Shown piece by piece: positions 18,739 to 29,108 of a stretch of 39,025 nt of DNA; the first letter of the stretch is position 1; every line of letters starts with the position of its first letter. Source of the stretch: Chara braunii (Eukaryota; Streptophyta; Charophyceae; Charales; Characeae); the NCBI GenBank assembly GCA_003427395.1, contig BFEA01000059.1, positions 3,708,893 through 3,747,917 of the forward strand. Direction: 5' to 3'. Below the pieces are notes generated by a model. That model worked only from the letters and a program-made list of their open reading frames with translations. It was not told where the DNA came from and did no database searches. The position numbers and the translations under genes are program-made.

Positions 18739-18795
18739 TTTTTGTTTTCTTTGGGAAGTCGGGATGGTTACACGACCGCAATCCTTAACGGTCGT

Positions 18796-19047
18796 TCAAT
18801 AGGTCCTCAAGTCCACACCGCAGCAAGCTTTATCAGTTTGTCAATTGAACAGCAAGCTCGTTTTGCAGCGGGATTCAACAATTCTTCAATAGATCGGCAA
18901 AATCATATAACCGCTAGTCTCAAAAGTCAATCAATTGATAGCCAAGCTCATACAGCAGCAGTTTCAAAGGTCATTCAATCAATCATCAAATTAAAACAAC
19001 AGCAGTTCTCGAAAGTTATTCATTCGATTGGCAAGTTCAAACCGTAG
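18796..19047. repeat. 45-bp minisatellite in LTR U3
   Basis: Units start at 18796, 18841, 18886, 18931 and 18976, each 45 bp, with a partial sixth. In the plus frame they read as 15-residue repeats with a SI-D/E-x-Q-x-H/R pattern (SIEQQARFAAGFNNS, SIDRQNHITASLKSQ, SIDSQAHTAAVSKVI). It lies just upstream of the minus-strand TATA boxes, where U3 enhancers usually sit. The in-phase reading may be incidental. Confidence 0.8.
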
Positions 19048-19864
19048 TAGGATTTTGATAAGCAGCGAAGGGGTCTGATTCTCAGAGAATTCATACAGCC
19101 ATTGGCTCTGCAAACATCTGACGAACCAGCCAGTTCGTCCGTAAGACCCACGATTGTGCGTCCGGTCAGTTTGCCATTCCTCAGGCGGCTTTGCTCCCTC
19201 TCTGTTTTCGCTCTCCCTCCCTCTTTGTTTGCTCTCTCTCTCATACACACTCACAATCTCCCTCTCGATGTTCTCTCTCCCTCTTCTCTGCCCATTCTCT
19301 TTCTCTCTCTCTCACTCTTCTCCCTTTCTGTTCTTCCTCCCACACGTTCTCTCTCTTTCCCTTCACATACAGTGTTACTAGGAGTTTCAGATTCGTTGTT
19401 CCCCCCCCCATTTTCTTTTCAACACACGTCTCGCTGAGTTCTTGAGTACTTGAAGTAGTGTTTAGTCAAATGCGACAAAAAGTAACTTTCCCCAACTCGC
19501 CGCACTCACTTTCCCCGTCCCTGGAGGTTCATTCCCTCGCCTCCTTCTTCGATTCAGTTTCTCCCTCCGGCTGTGCACGACTCATGCCGTCACTTCCCAC
19601 AGACAGATGATCGAGTAGAAATTATCAACAATTTTAAAATTAGAATGAAGCAAATTAAAACGTACTCACGCACGACGACCTGGTCTCTTTAATTGAGAGA
19701 GTGTTATGTAGGTACTGTCCTGCACTTAGCCCCAACCCCCTTGTCCCATACCTCTTCTCCTGACTGAACAGAAGGTTCGTTTCATATAACCATTAATACG
19801 GAACCCCCAGTTCCGCCAACAACGAGATTGCCCAATCATACAATAAGAGGGAACAAGATAACTA

Positions 19865-20105
19865 GCTCACCCGCGGTGAAAAGTTCAATTGCAACGAGTA
19901 AACCCAATCAACAGCGAGCGTCTCTGTCCACTCGCGCAGCGGAAGCAAGACAATTCATTCGCCCGTGATAGAAAGCTCATTCGCAACTAGTAAAGCCAGC
20001 CAGCCACGAAAGTTTCTGACCATCCGTTCAGCGGGAACATGGTAGTCGTTTCATCCGTGACAGAAAAGCTCGTTTGCAGCTAGTGAAGCTGGCCAGCAGC
20101 GAACG
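19865..20105. repeat. Imperfect ~95-bp tandem repeats in U3
   Basis: About 2.5 units share elements such as GTGAnAGAAAGCTCATTCGC, AACTAGTAAAGCCAGCCAGC and CAGCGGnAnCA. They are diverged and inside the LTR. Confidence 0.6.
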
Positions 20106-21127
20106 ATCCAGGATGACGAACCGCTGCTCTCGTTGCTTCCACGCTCGCACTGGCTCAGTCTGAGCGCATGACTCCTTGACATCAGCCGCACGACCCTCTC
20201 CCCATCAACCGCTTGCTGTTCCAACTAGTAGGCCGTGACCACAGCATTGTGCACGCACGATGCGTTCGAGCAATCTTGCTTTTCGCAAGCTATCCCCGTA
20301 CTCCTCTGCCGTACCGGTTTTCGCCAAGAACGCCTTGCGCGTCCCTCGTTTCCCTAGCCGAGTTCGGCGAAACCTAAGCACTCAACCCTGTTCCCCGTAT
20401 GCGTTCCCTTAGATCATCCTGCATGTTCCAACTCCCTTTCCCCTTTTCTTGCTCCTCTTTCAGGCTGTATACGAGAGCGAGCGGGAGGACAGCGTACCCT
20501 TTTGGCCGTATTTCCCCGATTCGTCCTCCCGGCTCCCTCGATAGTTATCTAGAGGGTCTTCTCGCTAGAACAAGGCCATATGCACCCGCCACACGAAGCG
20601 CACAGAATGGGATTCAGCGCTTGCCTCCCGATGCAGTAGCGGACTGCAGGGAACGCCTTGCTCATCGCCTGTCTCTCTCCGCCATTCTCCCGTTGACCCT
20701 TGCCCGCTTCGAGCCGTGCTCGTAACTGCCTCGCGCCAACCCTCTCCCAGCTCACTGCAGCCCGGAGCATCCGAGCGCTGGGCACACTTGGCATGCGATC
20801 CCCCGACAATGCCTCGTCACTTGTCTTGGTTCGTGGCGCGCCGCTTCCTCTAACTACCCGTCTCACGCTATTCCCGAACTCAACCTGAGCGGAGTACGCC
20901 TCGCACGCGTTGAAAATTCTCCCCCTCTCTTCTCCTGGCCCAGACTATTTTCACTCAGAGTTCTCACCCGCCAAACTCCCTGGCCCAGTACCCCTGGTAA
21001 CAGGACCTCAGACTCCCAAAAAAAAAAAGGCCACAGCGTTTTGGCCTGTATAGGCTGCCACCGCAGTGGGCTTGGGACCAGAGTGCCTCTCCATCTATGC
21101 TGAATTTGAGGCCCCCAAATCACAACA

Positions 21128-21303
21128 ATCGTACCCCAGTAACGCCGATAGGGAAAAATGAGTCTCGATTAGAACTGTACCGGCCCAACAAATGTACCAT
21201 ATCAGTGTCAAACTCGAATCATCTGGACCTGCCCTGTATTGTACCAATGTTGGTTGGAGCCTCTATAGCCCGTACTGCGCCAATACCGAGCTAACGCTGA
21301 ACC
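21128..21303. other. Flank between LTR and repeat copy 2
   Basis: No gene. The right part (for example GCTGAACCTGAAATAACG) has the style of the 30-bp minisatellite of the LTR-like repeat. Copy 2 may therefore extend left to about 21128, with the minus-strand LTR inserted into it. Confidence 0.4.
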
Positions 21304-22729
21304 TGAAATAACGCAGTAGTGTGTACCAGACTGATACCGCACCCTTATCGAGCTAGAACCGGGTCGGTGCCGAACCAAGATCGAGCCCGAAATATGCGGG
21401 ACACCGTACAATGCCGCAATACCGTCATCATTCCGAACCTGCTATTAGTGTCGTGGAGTGTACCAAAGCCAATGCCGAACCTGGAATAACTATTGTGATA
21501 GCGTCGAACCTGCAATCGTCTGCCGTAGTCATGGCGAAGCTAAAATAAATTATCGTGGTGGCCCCAAACCTGAAATAAATCGGTGCCAAGGTTTTGATCT
21601 TGAAATGAACTGTCGCGGCGACCCCAAGCCTGAAATGAACTGCCGCAGCGGACCCGACCCTGAGATAAATCATCGTGAAGATGTCGAACCTGAAGCACGT
21701 AGCCGTCGAGTCATACCGAACCGGAAGTAGACTGTCGTCAAGGTTCCAAACCTGAAAAATAGACTGCTGCAGTGGCTGCAGACCTGAAGATCCGAAACAA
21801 CCGACCCCGAACTTATATCGAATCAGCAGCTTGTCGGATACCGTAGGGTGCAACCACGCCGTAACAATACCGATCCTCTCTGAACCAGTATCCGTACCGA
21901 GCCAAATACCATACCCATGTGACTAACCTCGGACTGACTCAGTGGGGTCAATAATTAGGCAGATCAAGAGAGCAAAGTGAAAAACCTCAATCATCAGGGG
22001 ATAGTAAGAAAAAAGGGTTAGGGTCCAGAGAATCTGATCAAATCTGGGTTCTGAATTGACGGTGGCTAATCCAAGCAAAATCAGACCAGGCATCGAATAA
22101 CTGCTAGTTTTTGTTCGTTTCATCATTTCTAATCATTCTGCCCCCCCTTTTAACCGTAAGTTCACCAAAAATAAATTCCGAAGAAGTCTTAATTAAATTG
22201 TTAGAATCCTTTTGTTTCTTTTCTCCTTTATCGTTTTTAATCTTTTTCTTTGTTTTTGATTTCATTGTCCGAAACATATAATAACGAGGTATTTTCTCTA
22301 AAATTTATATGCCACAGAAAATAAGGAAATCAAGGAATACCGCATCTTTTTCTCCCCTCCTACTGTTCTTAATCTTTTCTCCCATTTTTAATTTAGGTAC
22401 CAAAATTGATAAAAAATTGAGGCGCTATTCCGGCCCCGATCATATGCTGCAAAAGCATTGCGGCGGGGTCAACACACGCGATGCCTCCCCGCAGCCGGCC
22501 ATCCCAGGTCTAGCCTCGGGACGAGCAGAAATGACGGTTCCTAGATGTGCCAGGAGCGGCTACCCATTTACTCGTAAGGTTCAGTGCGCCCAAAATCAGG
22601 GGTGCCCTGAGTTCCCCTAATTTTTGCTGCCTGGTCATACCAGAGTACCGTCAAAACACGGACTTGTCCCTGAGCCTAAGTCCCAAAACCGCAGATTTCA
22701 AGCGGCGCACTGCTTGTGGCCGCCTGACA
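21304..22729. repeat. LTR-like long dispersed repeat, copy 2
   Basis: Same orientation as 3072-4514 and nearly the same sequence, ending CCTGACA at 22729. It carries its own 30-bp minisatellite (about 21480-21795) and lacks the ~17 bases present in copy 1. Flanking bases do not form a target-site duplication with either end of itself or of copy 1. Confidence 0.8.
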
Positions 22730-22784
22730 ACGAGGCTCTAAGCCCTATACATATAGCCACCAGACAATTCGATCCGAATGTCAG

Positions 22785-22915
22785 TGACTGCAGGTATTAG
22801 ACCCCACCCAGTGACTAAACCCCCCTATCCACCCTAACTGAACCTACTGCACCCTATCCACCCTACCTGAACCTACTGCAGGTACTAGACCCCACCCAGT
22901 GACTAAACCCCCCAG
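22785..22915. repeat. Tandem duplicated C-rich segment
   Basis: Copies of ACTGCAGGTATTAGACCCCA plus CCCAGTGACTAAACCCCC occur about 88 bases apart, with a shorter repeat of CTATCCACCCTAACTGAACC between them. No gene. Confidence 0.75.
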
Positions 22916-23059
22916 CCTGTTTTTTATGTGTATATTCTGTGAATCTATGCAGACAGCATCATGTGTGGAAACTTATGTATGTAACCCATAGGCCATATAT
23001 AATTTGCAATTTATGTGTTTATGCCTCAAAGCTATGTGTGCTCTGTGAATCATGTGTGC

Positions 23060-23135
23060 ATATCGAGGAGAGAACGGGGCGAGCTCGAACCCGTGACCTT
23101 GTAACATGTAATCCAAGACTCTACCCTATGATTAA
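23060..23135 (-). repeat. tRNA-like relic (SINE head?)
   Basis: On the minus strand a B-box-like GGGTTCGAGCTC and an upstream GGGTAGAGTC D-arm-like segment are spaced as in tRNA. The acceptor and D stems do not pair properly. It is read as a decayed tRNA-derived element, not a functional gene. Confidence 0.4.
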
Positions 23136-23355
23136 CTACTGGAAATGGAATGAAGGTGTGATATGCCAGACTGGGGAGAACATCAGAACACCCAAGACAG
23201 ACACCCCCAAGCAAACCCTGTGGAACCCACAACCAACATACAACACCGAGGACTACCCTTGGGTGGTGCGCAGGCAGTCTGTAATAGTACCGTGCATCAG
23301 CCCAGGGAGGTGTGAGTCCAGCCGTGCGTCAATCTAACGCCCTGCCCGTTTCCAT

Positions 23356-23439
23356 GTAGAAGGCGGCGGGGTTTTGAACCCACGACCTTATACCACAATG
23401 CGCATTTCGAACCAGTGCTCTAACCACTGAGCTACATCA
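23356..23439 (-). repeat. tRNA-like relic (SINE head?)
   Basis: The minus strand has a good A box (TAGCTCAGTGGTTAGAGC, with a paired GCTC/GAGC D stem) and a B box (GGGTTCAAAACCCC). The anticodon stem and acceptor stem are not formed, so it is tRNA-derived but not a working tRNA. Confidence 0.5.
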
Positions 23440-23693
23440 AATGTACTTTTTGGTGACCCTTTTGTCAGCAGTCTGTGGGGCCGCGGGGGGCCCCTTTTTG
23501 CGACAACCTCCAGAGGTGGAACCTCTACCCGACAACCAGGCGGCCCTGAACAGTCGCCCCCTTTGTGTCATGGGTGATGGTCCCAAAAAAGAAGGAAAAA
23601 AATCGGCTCTCAAACCGAATCCGTTGTGCGGCGGGTAGCGATCACCGCTGCCCTTTTTTTCTGTTTTGTTTTTTTCGCCTCCTTTGTTTGCCC

Positions 23694-23859
23694 GGGGCCA
23701 AGTCCCACTAGCAGCGTTGAGCTACCTCAACGCCTGAATCTGGAGGTGTTTGTGGAGACCTGCAGTTCAGGAAACTCAACACCATTTCTGCACATCTCCG
23801 CCAAAGTGTCCAGATTCGGGCGTTGAGGTAGCTCAACGCTGCTAGTGGGACTTGGCCCC
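23694..23859. mobile_element. Foldback miniature element, copy 1
   Basis: The 51-bp arms at 23694-23744 and 23809-23859 are reverse complements with a single mismatch. They begin GGGGCCAAGTCCCACTAGCA and enclose a ~64-bp loop. Within each arm GTTGAG/CTCAAC forms a smaller hairpin. No ORF. A related copy is at 29109-29284. The family is not recognised, and no clear target-site duplication is visible. Confidence 0.8.
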
Positions 23860-24185
23860 CGGCGGGAAAAGGAGGAGGAGGTTGCAGCGGCGCACCTCAG
23901 CCCACGGTTTTGACCCTTTGAGCAATTTCATCCGCCATGGGGAAGAAAGGAAGGGAAAGCATAATTTTAACGTTTTTGGCGGGGAGCTTAACAAAAGAAA
24001 TTGAAAAACTTTGGTTGAAGTTGTATGGCCCTCGCCCCACCACTCACCAACTGCACAAAAAGACAATAATTATGGTGGCGTATCTTTCCGTGTTCTAGGG
24101 GAAGATTCATTCTCATTTGGCACATTTGGTGGGTGGTGTGGCGAAACCCAACGTCTTTCTGGTTTAGGAGAAAGCCGTTCGTGCT

Positions 24186-24350
24186 CACTAAAAGTCCAAA
24201 AGTATGTCAAAAAAAAAAAGAAGAAAAAGAAGTCCAAAAGTCCAAAATTCCAGAAGTCCAAAAGCACCTGAAATTTCTGTCGTTTCGGCGCTCTTTCGCG
24301 TTTCGAGTATTTTGGCGCTACTTCGCATTTCGAGTATTTCGACATCACAC
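24186..24350. repeat. Short simple direct repeats
   Basis: Several AAGTCCAAAAG units, then two copies of CGCnTTTCGAGTATTTnG about 29 bases apart. These are low-complexity and non-coding. Confidence 0.6.
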
Positions 24351-24454
24351 CTCAGAGCTGTGGACGTTAGGACCGTTAGCGGCGTTAGATACATCCAATC
24401 CAAGTCGGGGTGTAATTCTGATCAGATATGCCCCTGAGCGTCGTGCAGGTGTGT

Positions 24455-24635
24455 GTCTACAGGCGGGATCTCTCTTACGTCCCGCCAAATGAAAAACAAC
24501 ACAAAACGTCAACATGCCCGCGGCGGGCGTCTCTCACGGCCCGGCATTTTTGTGCAAGTAGCGCAGAGTCCCACCAAATCTGAAAAAAACAAAACAAAAC
24601 AAACGGATGACCGGCGGGTGTTTATTACACCCCGC

Positions 24636-24640
<5 letters not shown>
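24455..24640. repeat. Three spaced GGCGGG...CCCGCC dyads
   Basis: Dyads at about 24458-24486, 24521-24546 and 24612-24636. The last is GGCGGGTGT, a TTATT loop, then ACACCCCGCC. All lie just before the (CT)n/(AC)n tract. Confidence 0.5.

Positions 24641-24706
<66 letters not shown>
24640..24706. repeat. (CT)n followed by (AC)n microsatellite
   Basis: Uninterrupted CT dinucleotides to about 24671, then AC dinucleotides to about 24705. Confidence 0.95.
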
Positions 24707-24957
24707 TCACAGACATTTGTTGAGGAGCGCAGCAAGGCTGAGGCAGCGAAGCGTGCGGACAGCTGAGTGATAGGCGGATCGGATTCGGATAGGAATCGAA
24801 TCGAATGGAAATGGAATCGGGACGATTGACGATGATCACAGCTGGAGAAGCAACCCACAAATCGCTTGGGTGACTTGTGGAGAGAGGGGAAGGAAGAGGA
24901 GTAAACGCGGCCACAGCGAAGTGGGAGATCCGCAGCTGAGGTTTGGCGCCGGGACAC

Positions 24958-25340
24958 GCTGCCTGCTTCTACAAAGAGCAGATCGGGCAGGCCTTGTCTT
25001 CAAAGCTTCTTCTTCCACTTTCCGATCTGTCGGCGATGACCGGGTATGCGTAATCATTTCCTCCAGCATCACCGGCTTCTCTCCCTGTCGGCGCTGTCGC
25101 TCTTCAATCTTCATCTGTGTCTCCTTCAGTATTTGATCTCATGGCTGCTGCCTGCTTCTACAAAGAGCAGATCGGGCAAGCCTTCAAATGAGCCTTCTCC
25201 GCAAAGCTTCTTCCTCCGCTTCCGATCTGGCGAGTATGACCGGGTATGTCTAATCATTTCCACGACCATCGGCAGCCCCTCTTCCCGTCGCTCTTCGATC
25301 TTCATCTGTGTCTACTTCGGGATTTGAACTCATGGCTGAA
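24958..25340. repeat. ~190-bp tandem duplication
   Basis: Two diverged copies start at about 24958 and 25148, both with CTGCCTGCTTCTACAAAGAG near the start. They share ATGACCGGGTATG and TCTTCATCTGTGTCT, and end before a TTTGA(A/T)CTCATGGCTG. They may be duplicated exon or promoter sequence, but no long ORF runs through. Confidence 0.75.
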
Positions 25341-25382
25341 AGGTGCACAGATCTCACTCTTGATGAACAGATCCTAACTCAG
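25332..25382 (+). CDS. Possible first coding exon (very tentative)
   Basis: ATG at 25332 opens 17 codons (MAERCTDLTLDEQILTQ), ending at CAG followed by GTGTGT, a plausible splice donor in phase 0. It has a good ATG context (CTCATGGCT) and sits at the end of the tandem duplication. No downstream exon is recognised before the (GA)n tract, so this may be chance. Confidence 0.15.
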
Positions 25383-25535
25383 GTGTGTACATTACCCCTC
25401 ATTGTCGCATTCCCCCTTGTCGGACTCTGTCATTGAATAGCATTGACGGTCGTCGTCTCGACACGCCGGCTGACAACTGTATACGGCAGGGAGCACGGCA
25501 ACGCCTTACACACGCGCGCACACACGCACACTCAC

Positions 25536-25536
<1 letters not shown>

Positions 25537-25625
<89 letters not shown>
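25537..25625. repeat. (GA)n microsatellite
   Basis: Perfect GA dinucleotides for almost 90 bases, with a shorter (GA)n at about 25694-25712. Any ORF through it (runs of RE or SL) is an artefact. Confidence 0.95.
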
Positions 25626-25627
<2 letters not shown>

Positions 25628-26560
25628 TTGGAAACTGCAACAGGGCGTCGCAATTACATGTACGTTCCGAAGAAAACGCGCTTACTCAAATACGAGAGAG
25701 AGAGAGAGAGAGAGGTTGAAAACTGGAAGAGGGCAAGCTCTTCTTCTTCTTCTTTCCGCTCTTCCTCCTCCTCCTCCTGCTGCTGCTCCTCGTCGTCGGC
25801 GGCGTCGTTGCTGTCGTTCTTCTTGCGCTTCTACTCCTCATAGTACTTGATACAGCTACTTCTCTAGCTGCTGCTCCTGCCACGTAGCTGACAGGCTGTC
25901 GTCGGTTATTATGAAGCCCATTCGTCGTTTTTTCTCCCCTCTGTCCTCGAATTTGTGTAGTTGATCTCTCTCGGAAAGACGGAGGTCTCAGGGCTGCCCA
26001 CACTAGGACTTCGCCTGATGTATCTGACCGGGCATCACGGCCAATTCAGTCGGGGAAGTCCTAGTGCGAGAGTACGACCTCGACGTTTCCCCTCCCCCCT
26101 CCCCCTTCCCCAACCTATTCCAGTCAATGTGGGTTTGTATTCTTCACTGGTACTCTGTCCGCCTCCCCCTCCTTCCCCCCCTCCTCCCGCAACAATGTGG
26201 AGTTTTTGAGATGTTCCTGATGAACTTATTTCTAGGACTCGCTATTCTAAAGCATCTGAAAAGACAAAAGTGATACTAATCGTCGCAGACGTAGGCGTTT
26301 TAAGCGATGTGTAATAACCAACGCCAACAACAAGGACGTAAAATTTGAGAAAAGTGTCTGAGGTAGATGCGGTAGAAACGTTAGCAGGGTGGGTTGGTAG
26401 CAGGGCGGGTGGTGATCGAACGAGAGAAAGTTGTAAAAGTGAGAGTTGTAATCGTAATTTCGCATGCAGTAGCTTTCACACCATAAACCGAACCAGCTGT
26501 AGGAGTTGGAGAGTATCATAGATATCTTATGTGAAAGCCTCTTCAATGCTACACACCAAG

Positions 26561-26561
<1 letters not shown>

Positions 26562-26621
<60 letters not shown>
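26562..26621. repeat. (GT)n microsatellite at the left edge of the gap
   Basis: GT dinucleotides with a short GCGC interruption at 26580-26586. The tract runs directly into the Ns. Confidence 0.95.
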
Positions 26622-26977
26622 NNNNNNNNNNNNNNNNNNNNNNNNNNNNNNNNNNNNNNNNNNNNNNNNNNNNNNNNNNNNNNNNNNNNNNNNNNNNNNN
26701 NNNNNNNNNNNNNNNNNNNNNNNNNNNNNNNNNNNNNNNNNNNNNNNNNNNNNNNNNNNNNNNNNNNNNNNNNNNNNNNNNNNNNNNNNNNNNNNNNNNN
26801 NNNNNNNNNNNNNNNNNNNNNNNNNNNNNNNNNNNNNNNNNNNNNNNNNNNNNNNNNNNNNNNNNNNNNNNNNNNNNNNNNNNNNNNNNNNNNNNNNNNN
26901 NNNNNNNNNNNNNNNNNNNNNNNNNNNNNNNNNNNNNNNNNNNNNNNNNNNNNNNNNNNNNNNNNNNNNNNNNNNNN
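26622..26977. other. Assembly gap (356 Ns)
   Basis: The sequence is unknown. (GT)n is on the left and (AG)n on the right, so the gap was probably caused by simple repeats. Nothing can be said about its content. Confidence 1.

Positions 26978-27040
<63 letters not shown>
26978..27040. repeat. (AG)n microsatellite at the right edge of the gap
   Basis: Perfect AG dinucleotides immediately after the Ns. Confidence 0.95.
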
Positions 27041-27780
27041 ATCATTTAGAAGTGCACGGCTGATCATGGAAGATAGGCGACGTGAAAATTCATGCAGGGG
27101 AGATGGTGTGTAATTCTCGGTTACGAACGGAACTCTGCAATATGAGTTATGATATGGACTACACCGATCGAGAGAACGAAAGGACTATATGTATAACAGC
27201 GTTTGCTGCTAATTCTGAGTAACCGGAAAAAAATATCCAGAGGAAAGAGAAAAATCAAGAAGTCAGGTGGAGCAAGCAGTGGCTATGGACGATTCGCAGA
27301 GCGGTGGTGACCATCCATCAGTCGGGATCAATCTTGGTGCCCATCCACCAGTCGGGATCAAAATTATTTCCCCACTGCAAGTTAAGGCACAGCCAACCTT
27401 GTGCAAAGGAGGCCAAACGAAGCCAATCAATAACGGCGGTTAAGCCCTCGGTGACGGGCGTTGACGACAATTCACGATTTTTTCCTGTCTTTTTTTTTTC
27501 CATTTTTTTATTTCTTTCATAAGCTATATACGGCATGTTTGCTTGGACGGTATGGACAACTTGCGCAAACTCGAATCATGAATGCCTCAAGCATCTGCTG
27601 TTTAACTTGTGTCAATTGAAACGTAAATGGTGTTTCAGTCGACCAATGATCTGAAACGTCGCGGTTCCGTTAGGTAAATTATTTTGTTTAAAACGTCGCA
27701 GTTGGCCGTTGTTCAATAAGAGTGGCTTAACTTACCTTAACTAGAGTGCCGCAGTCGAAAAGTACGCGGTTAACAGGGCG

Positions 27781-28008
27781 GTTAGTGCGGAAAGGTCGCA
27801 ATTAACTCGGGAAATGCCGCGGGGGGTTAGTGCGGAAAGGTTGATTTAACTCTCGGGAAATGCCGCGGGGGGTTAGTGCGGAAAGGTTGCAATTAACTCT
27901 CGGGAAATGCCGCGGGGGGTTAGTGCGGAAAGGTTGCAATTAACTCTCGGGAAATGCCGCGGGGGGTTAGTGCGGAAAGGTCGCGCAATTAACTCTCGGG
28001 AAATGCCC
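27781..28008. repeat. 45-47-bp minisatellite, five units
   Basis: Units begin GTTAGTGCGGAAAGGT at 27781, 27826, 27872, 27919 and 27966, each containing CTCGGGAAATGCCGCGGGGG. They are well conserved, with small indels. Variants of the GGTTAAC/GTCGC vocabulary continue outside the array. Confidence 0.9.
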
Positions 28009-28195
28009 CGGTCAAACAGTACCACTGGGAACTCCGGTAAACGGAAATTTCGCAAACACCGGGTTAGTTTGTGGGTTAACAGAAAACGCCGTAGATAACT
28101 TGGGAGTCTTGGGATGACGGGAGCGTCGAAGTTAACTTGGTTAACAGAGAACAGTACGCAGTCGAGTCAGATCAAACTAAAACGTCGCAACGCTC

Positions 28196-28335
28196 TTACC
28201 TTGGGTTCCGTTTCATCACCGATTAGCTCTCTCTTATGTTGGGTTCCGTTGCAGTGGTTTCACGGATCAGCTCTCTCTTAAGTTGGGTTCTGTTTCATTA
28301 TTTTTATCACCAATCAGCTCTCTCTGAGTTGGATT
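28196..28335. repeat. Imperfect ~50-bp tandem repeats
   Basis: Three units share TTGGGTTCCGTT and a CACnnATCAGCTCTCTCT core. No gene. Confidence 0.7.
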
Positions 28336-28548
28336 AAACAAAAACATCAAGCTGACCAGGGAAAACATCGCGGTTAGCTTGGGAGATTCAACGGAAAACG
28401 TCGTCGATAATCCTCGACGGCGCACTTAACTGAGTTAACTCGGGTTTAATTGACGGGGTTATGTTTACTGAACGCTGGGATTCACGCCTTTAAGTTTGCT
28501 ATTCTGATGGCTTGAATACTCGTAACTACGGATCCTCCATCCGTGAAT

Positions 28549-28571
28549 CTGACCAAACACACCTCAAGTCC

Positions 28572-28642
<71 letters not shown>

Positions 28643-28644
28643 GN

Positions 28645-28687
<43 letters not shown>

Positions 28688-28760
28688 GACGTTAACTGTA
28701 GTGGTAAGAGAAGAGGGACGCCTGTACTGGTTTGGATCTGACCAAACACACCTCAAGTCC

Positions 28761-28819
<59 letters not shown>

Positions 28820-28850
28820 GACGTTAACTGTAGTGGTAAGAGAAGAGGCA
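28549..28850. repeat. Tandem duplication carrying (CT)n tracts
   Basis: The block CTGACCAAACACACCTCAAG, a (CT)n tract, then TAGACGTTAACTGTAGTGGT occurs twice (about 28549-28731 and 28738-28850). A single undetermined base lies at 28644 inside the first tract, so copy number may be affected by assembly. Confidence 0.85.
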
Positions 28851-29108
28851 CGACTGTACTTCTGTGGTAGGATGAATACGTAAGAATGTTGTGATAACAG
28901 CTATCACGCAGGAGCAATTAGGATCCGGCTCAGTTTGCCAAGGCCTAAGCGAGTCAGGCAGCTCGCTGCTCCCTACTCCATCGACGTACTTACATGCTTA
29001 CATTGAAATGAAATCAGGAAATCGCAGCTAAAGACAAGAAAGACTGAAAAGTTCAAATTGTAATCTTCGGTCCAATGGAGGGGTTTATGCATGCAGGATT
29101 CATGCCCC

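Larger units (their letters stand above)
18427..18776 (-). repeat. Tandem duplication of the LTR promoter block
   Basis: Positions 18427-18606 and 18609-18776 are copies, both starting GGGGAGGGGTTACC and ending GGTTACACGAC. The second copy lacks about 12 bases around 18471-18486. Each carries one TATA box on the minus strand. Confidence 0.9.
18411..21127 (-). repeat. 5' LTR of the minus-strand gypsy element
   Basis: On the plus strand it begins TGTTGTGAGG at 18411 and ends CACAACA at 21121-21127, a perfect 7-bp terminal inverted repeat with TG...CA ends. The primer binding site is 3 bases away. Length is about 2.7 kb. It contains a duplicated promoter block near the R/U5 side, a 45-bp minisatellite, a pyrimidine-rich tract (about 19195-19365, purine-rich on the coding strand) and imperfect ~95-bp repeats at about 19865-20105. 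No ORF in it is credible. The matching 3' LTR is not in the window, so the target-site duplication cannot be tested. Confidence 0.75.

Noticed and set aside
19102-19445. Ser/Leu-rich plus-strand ORFs
   Set aside because: Translation of the pyrimidine-rich U3 tract. Three frames are open for the same reason.
21270-21303. Second primer binding site (minus strand TTGGCGCAGTACGGG)
   Set aside because: Only the first few bases resemble a primer site. It matches no tRNA 3' end that I know.
26506-27113. ORFs running through the gap
   Set aside because: They consist of translated Ns and dinucleotide repeats.
27781-28008. CRISPR-like array
   Set aside because: The units are contiguous minisatellite repeats with no unique spacers, in a eukaryotic context. 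The same holds for the 30-bp and 45-bp arrays.
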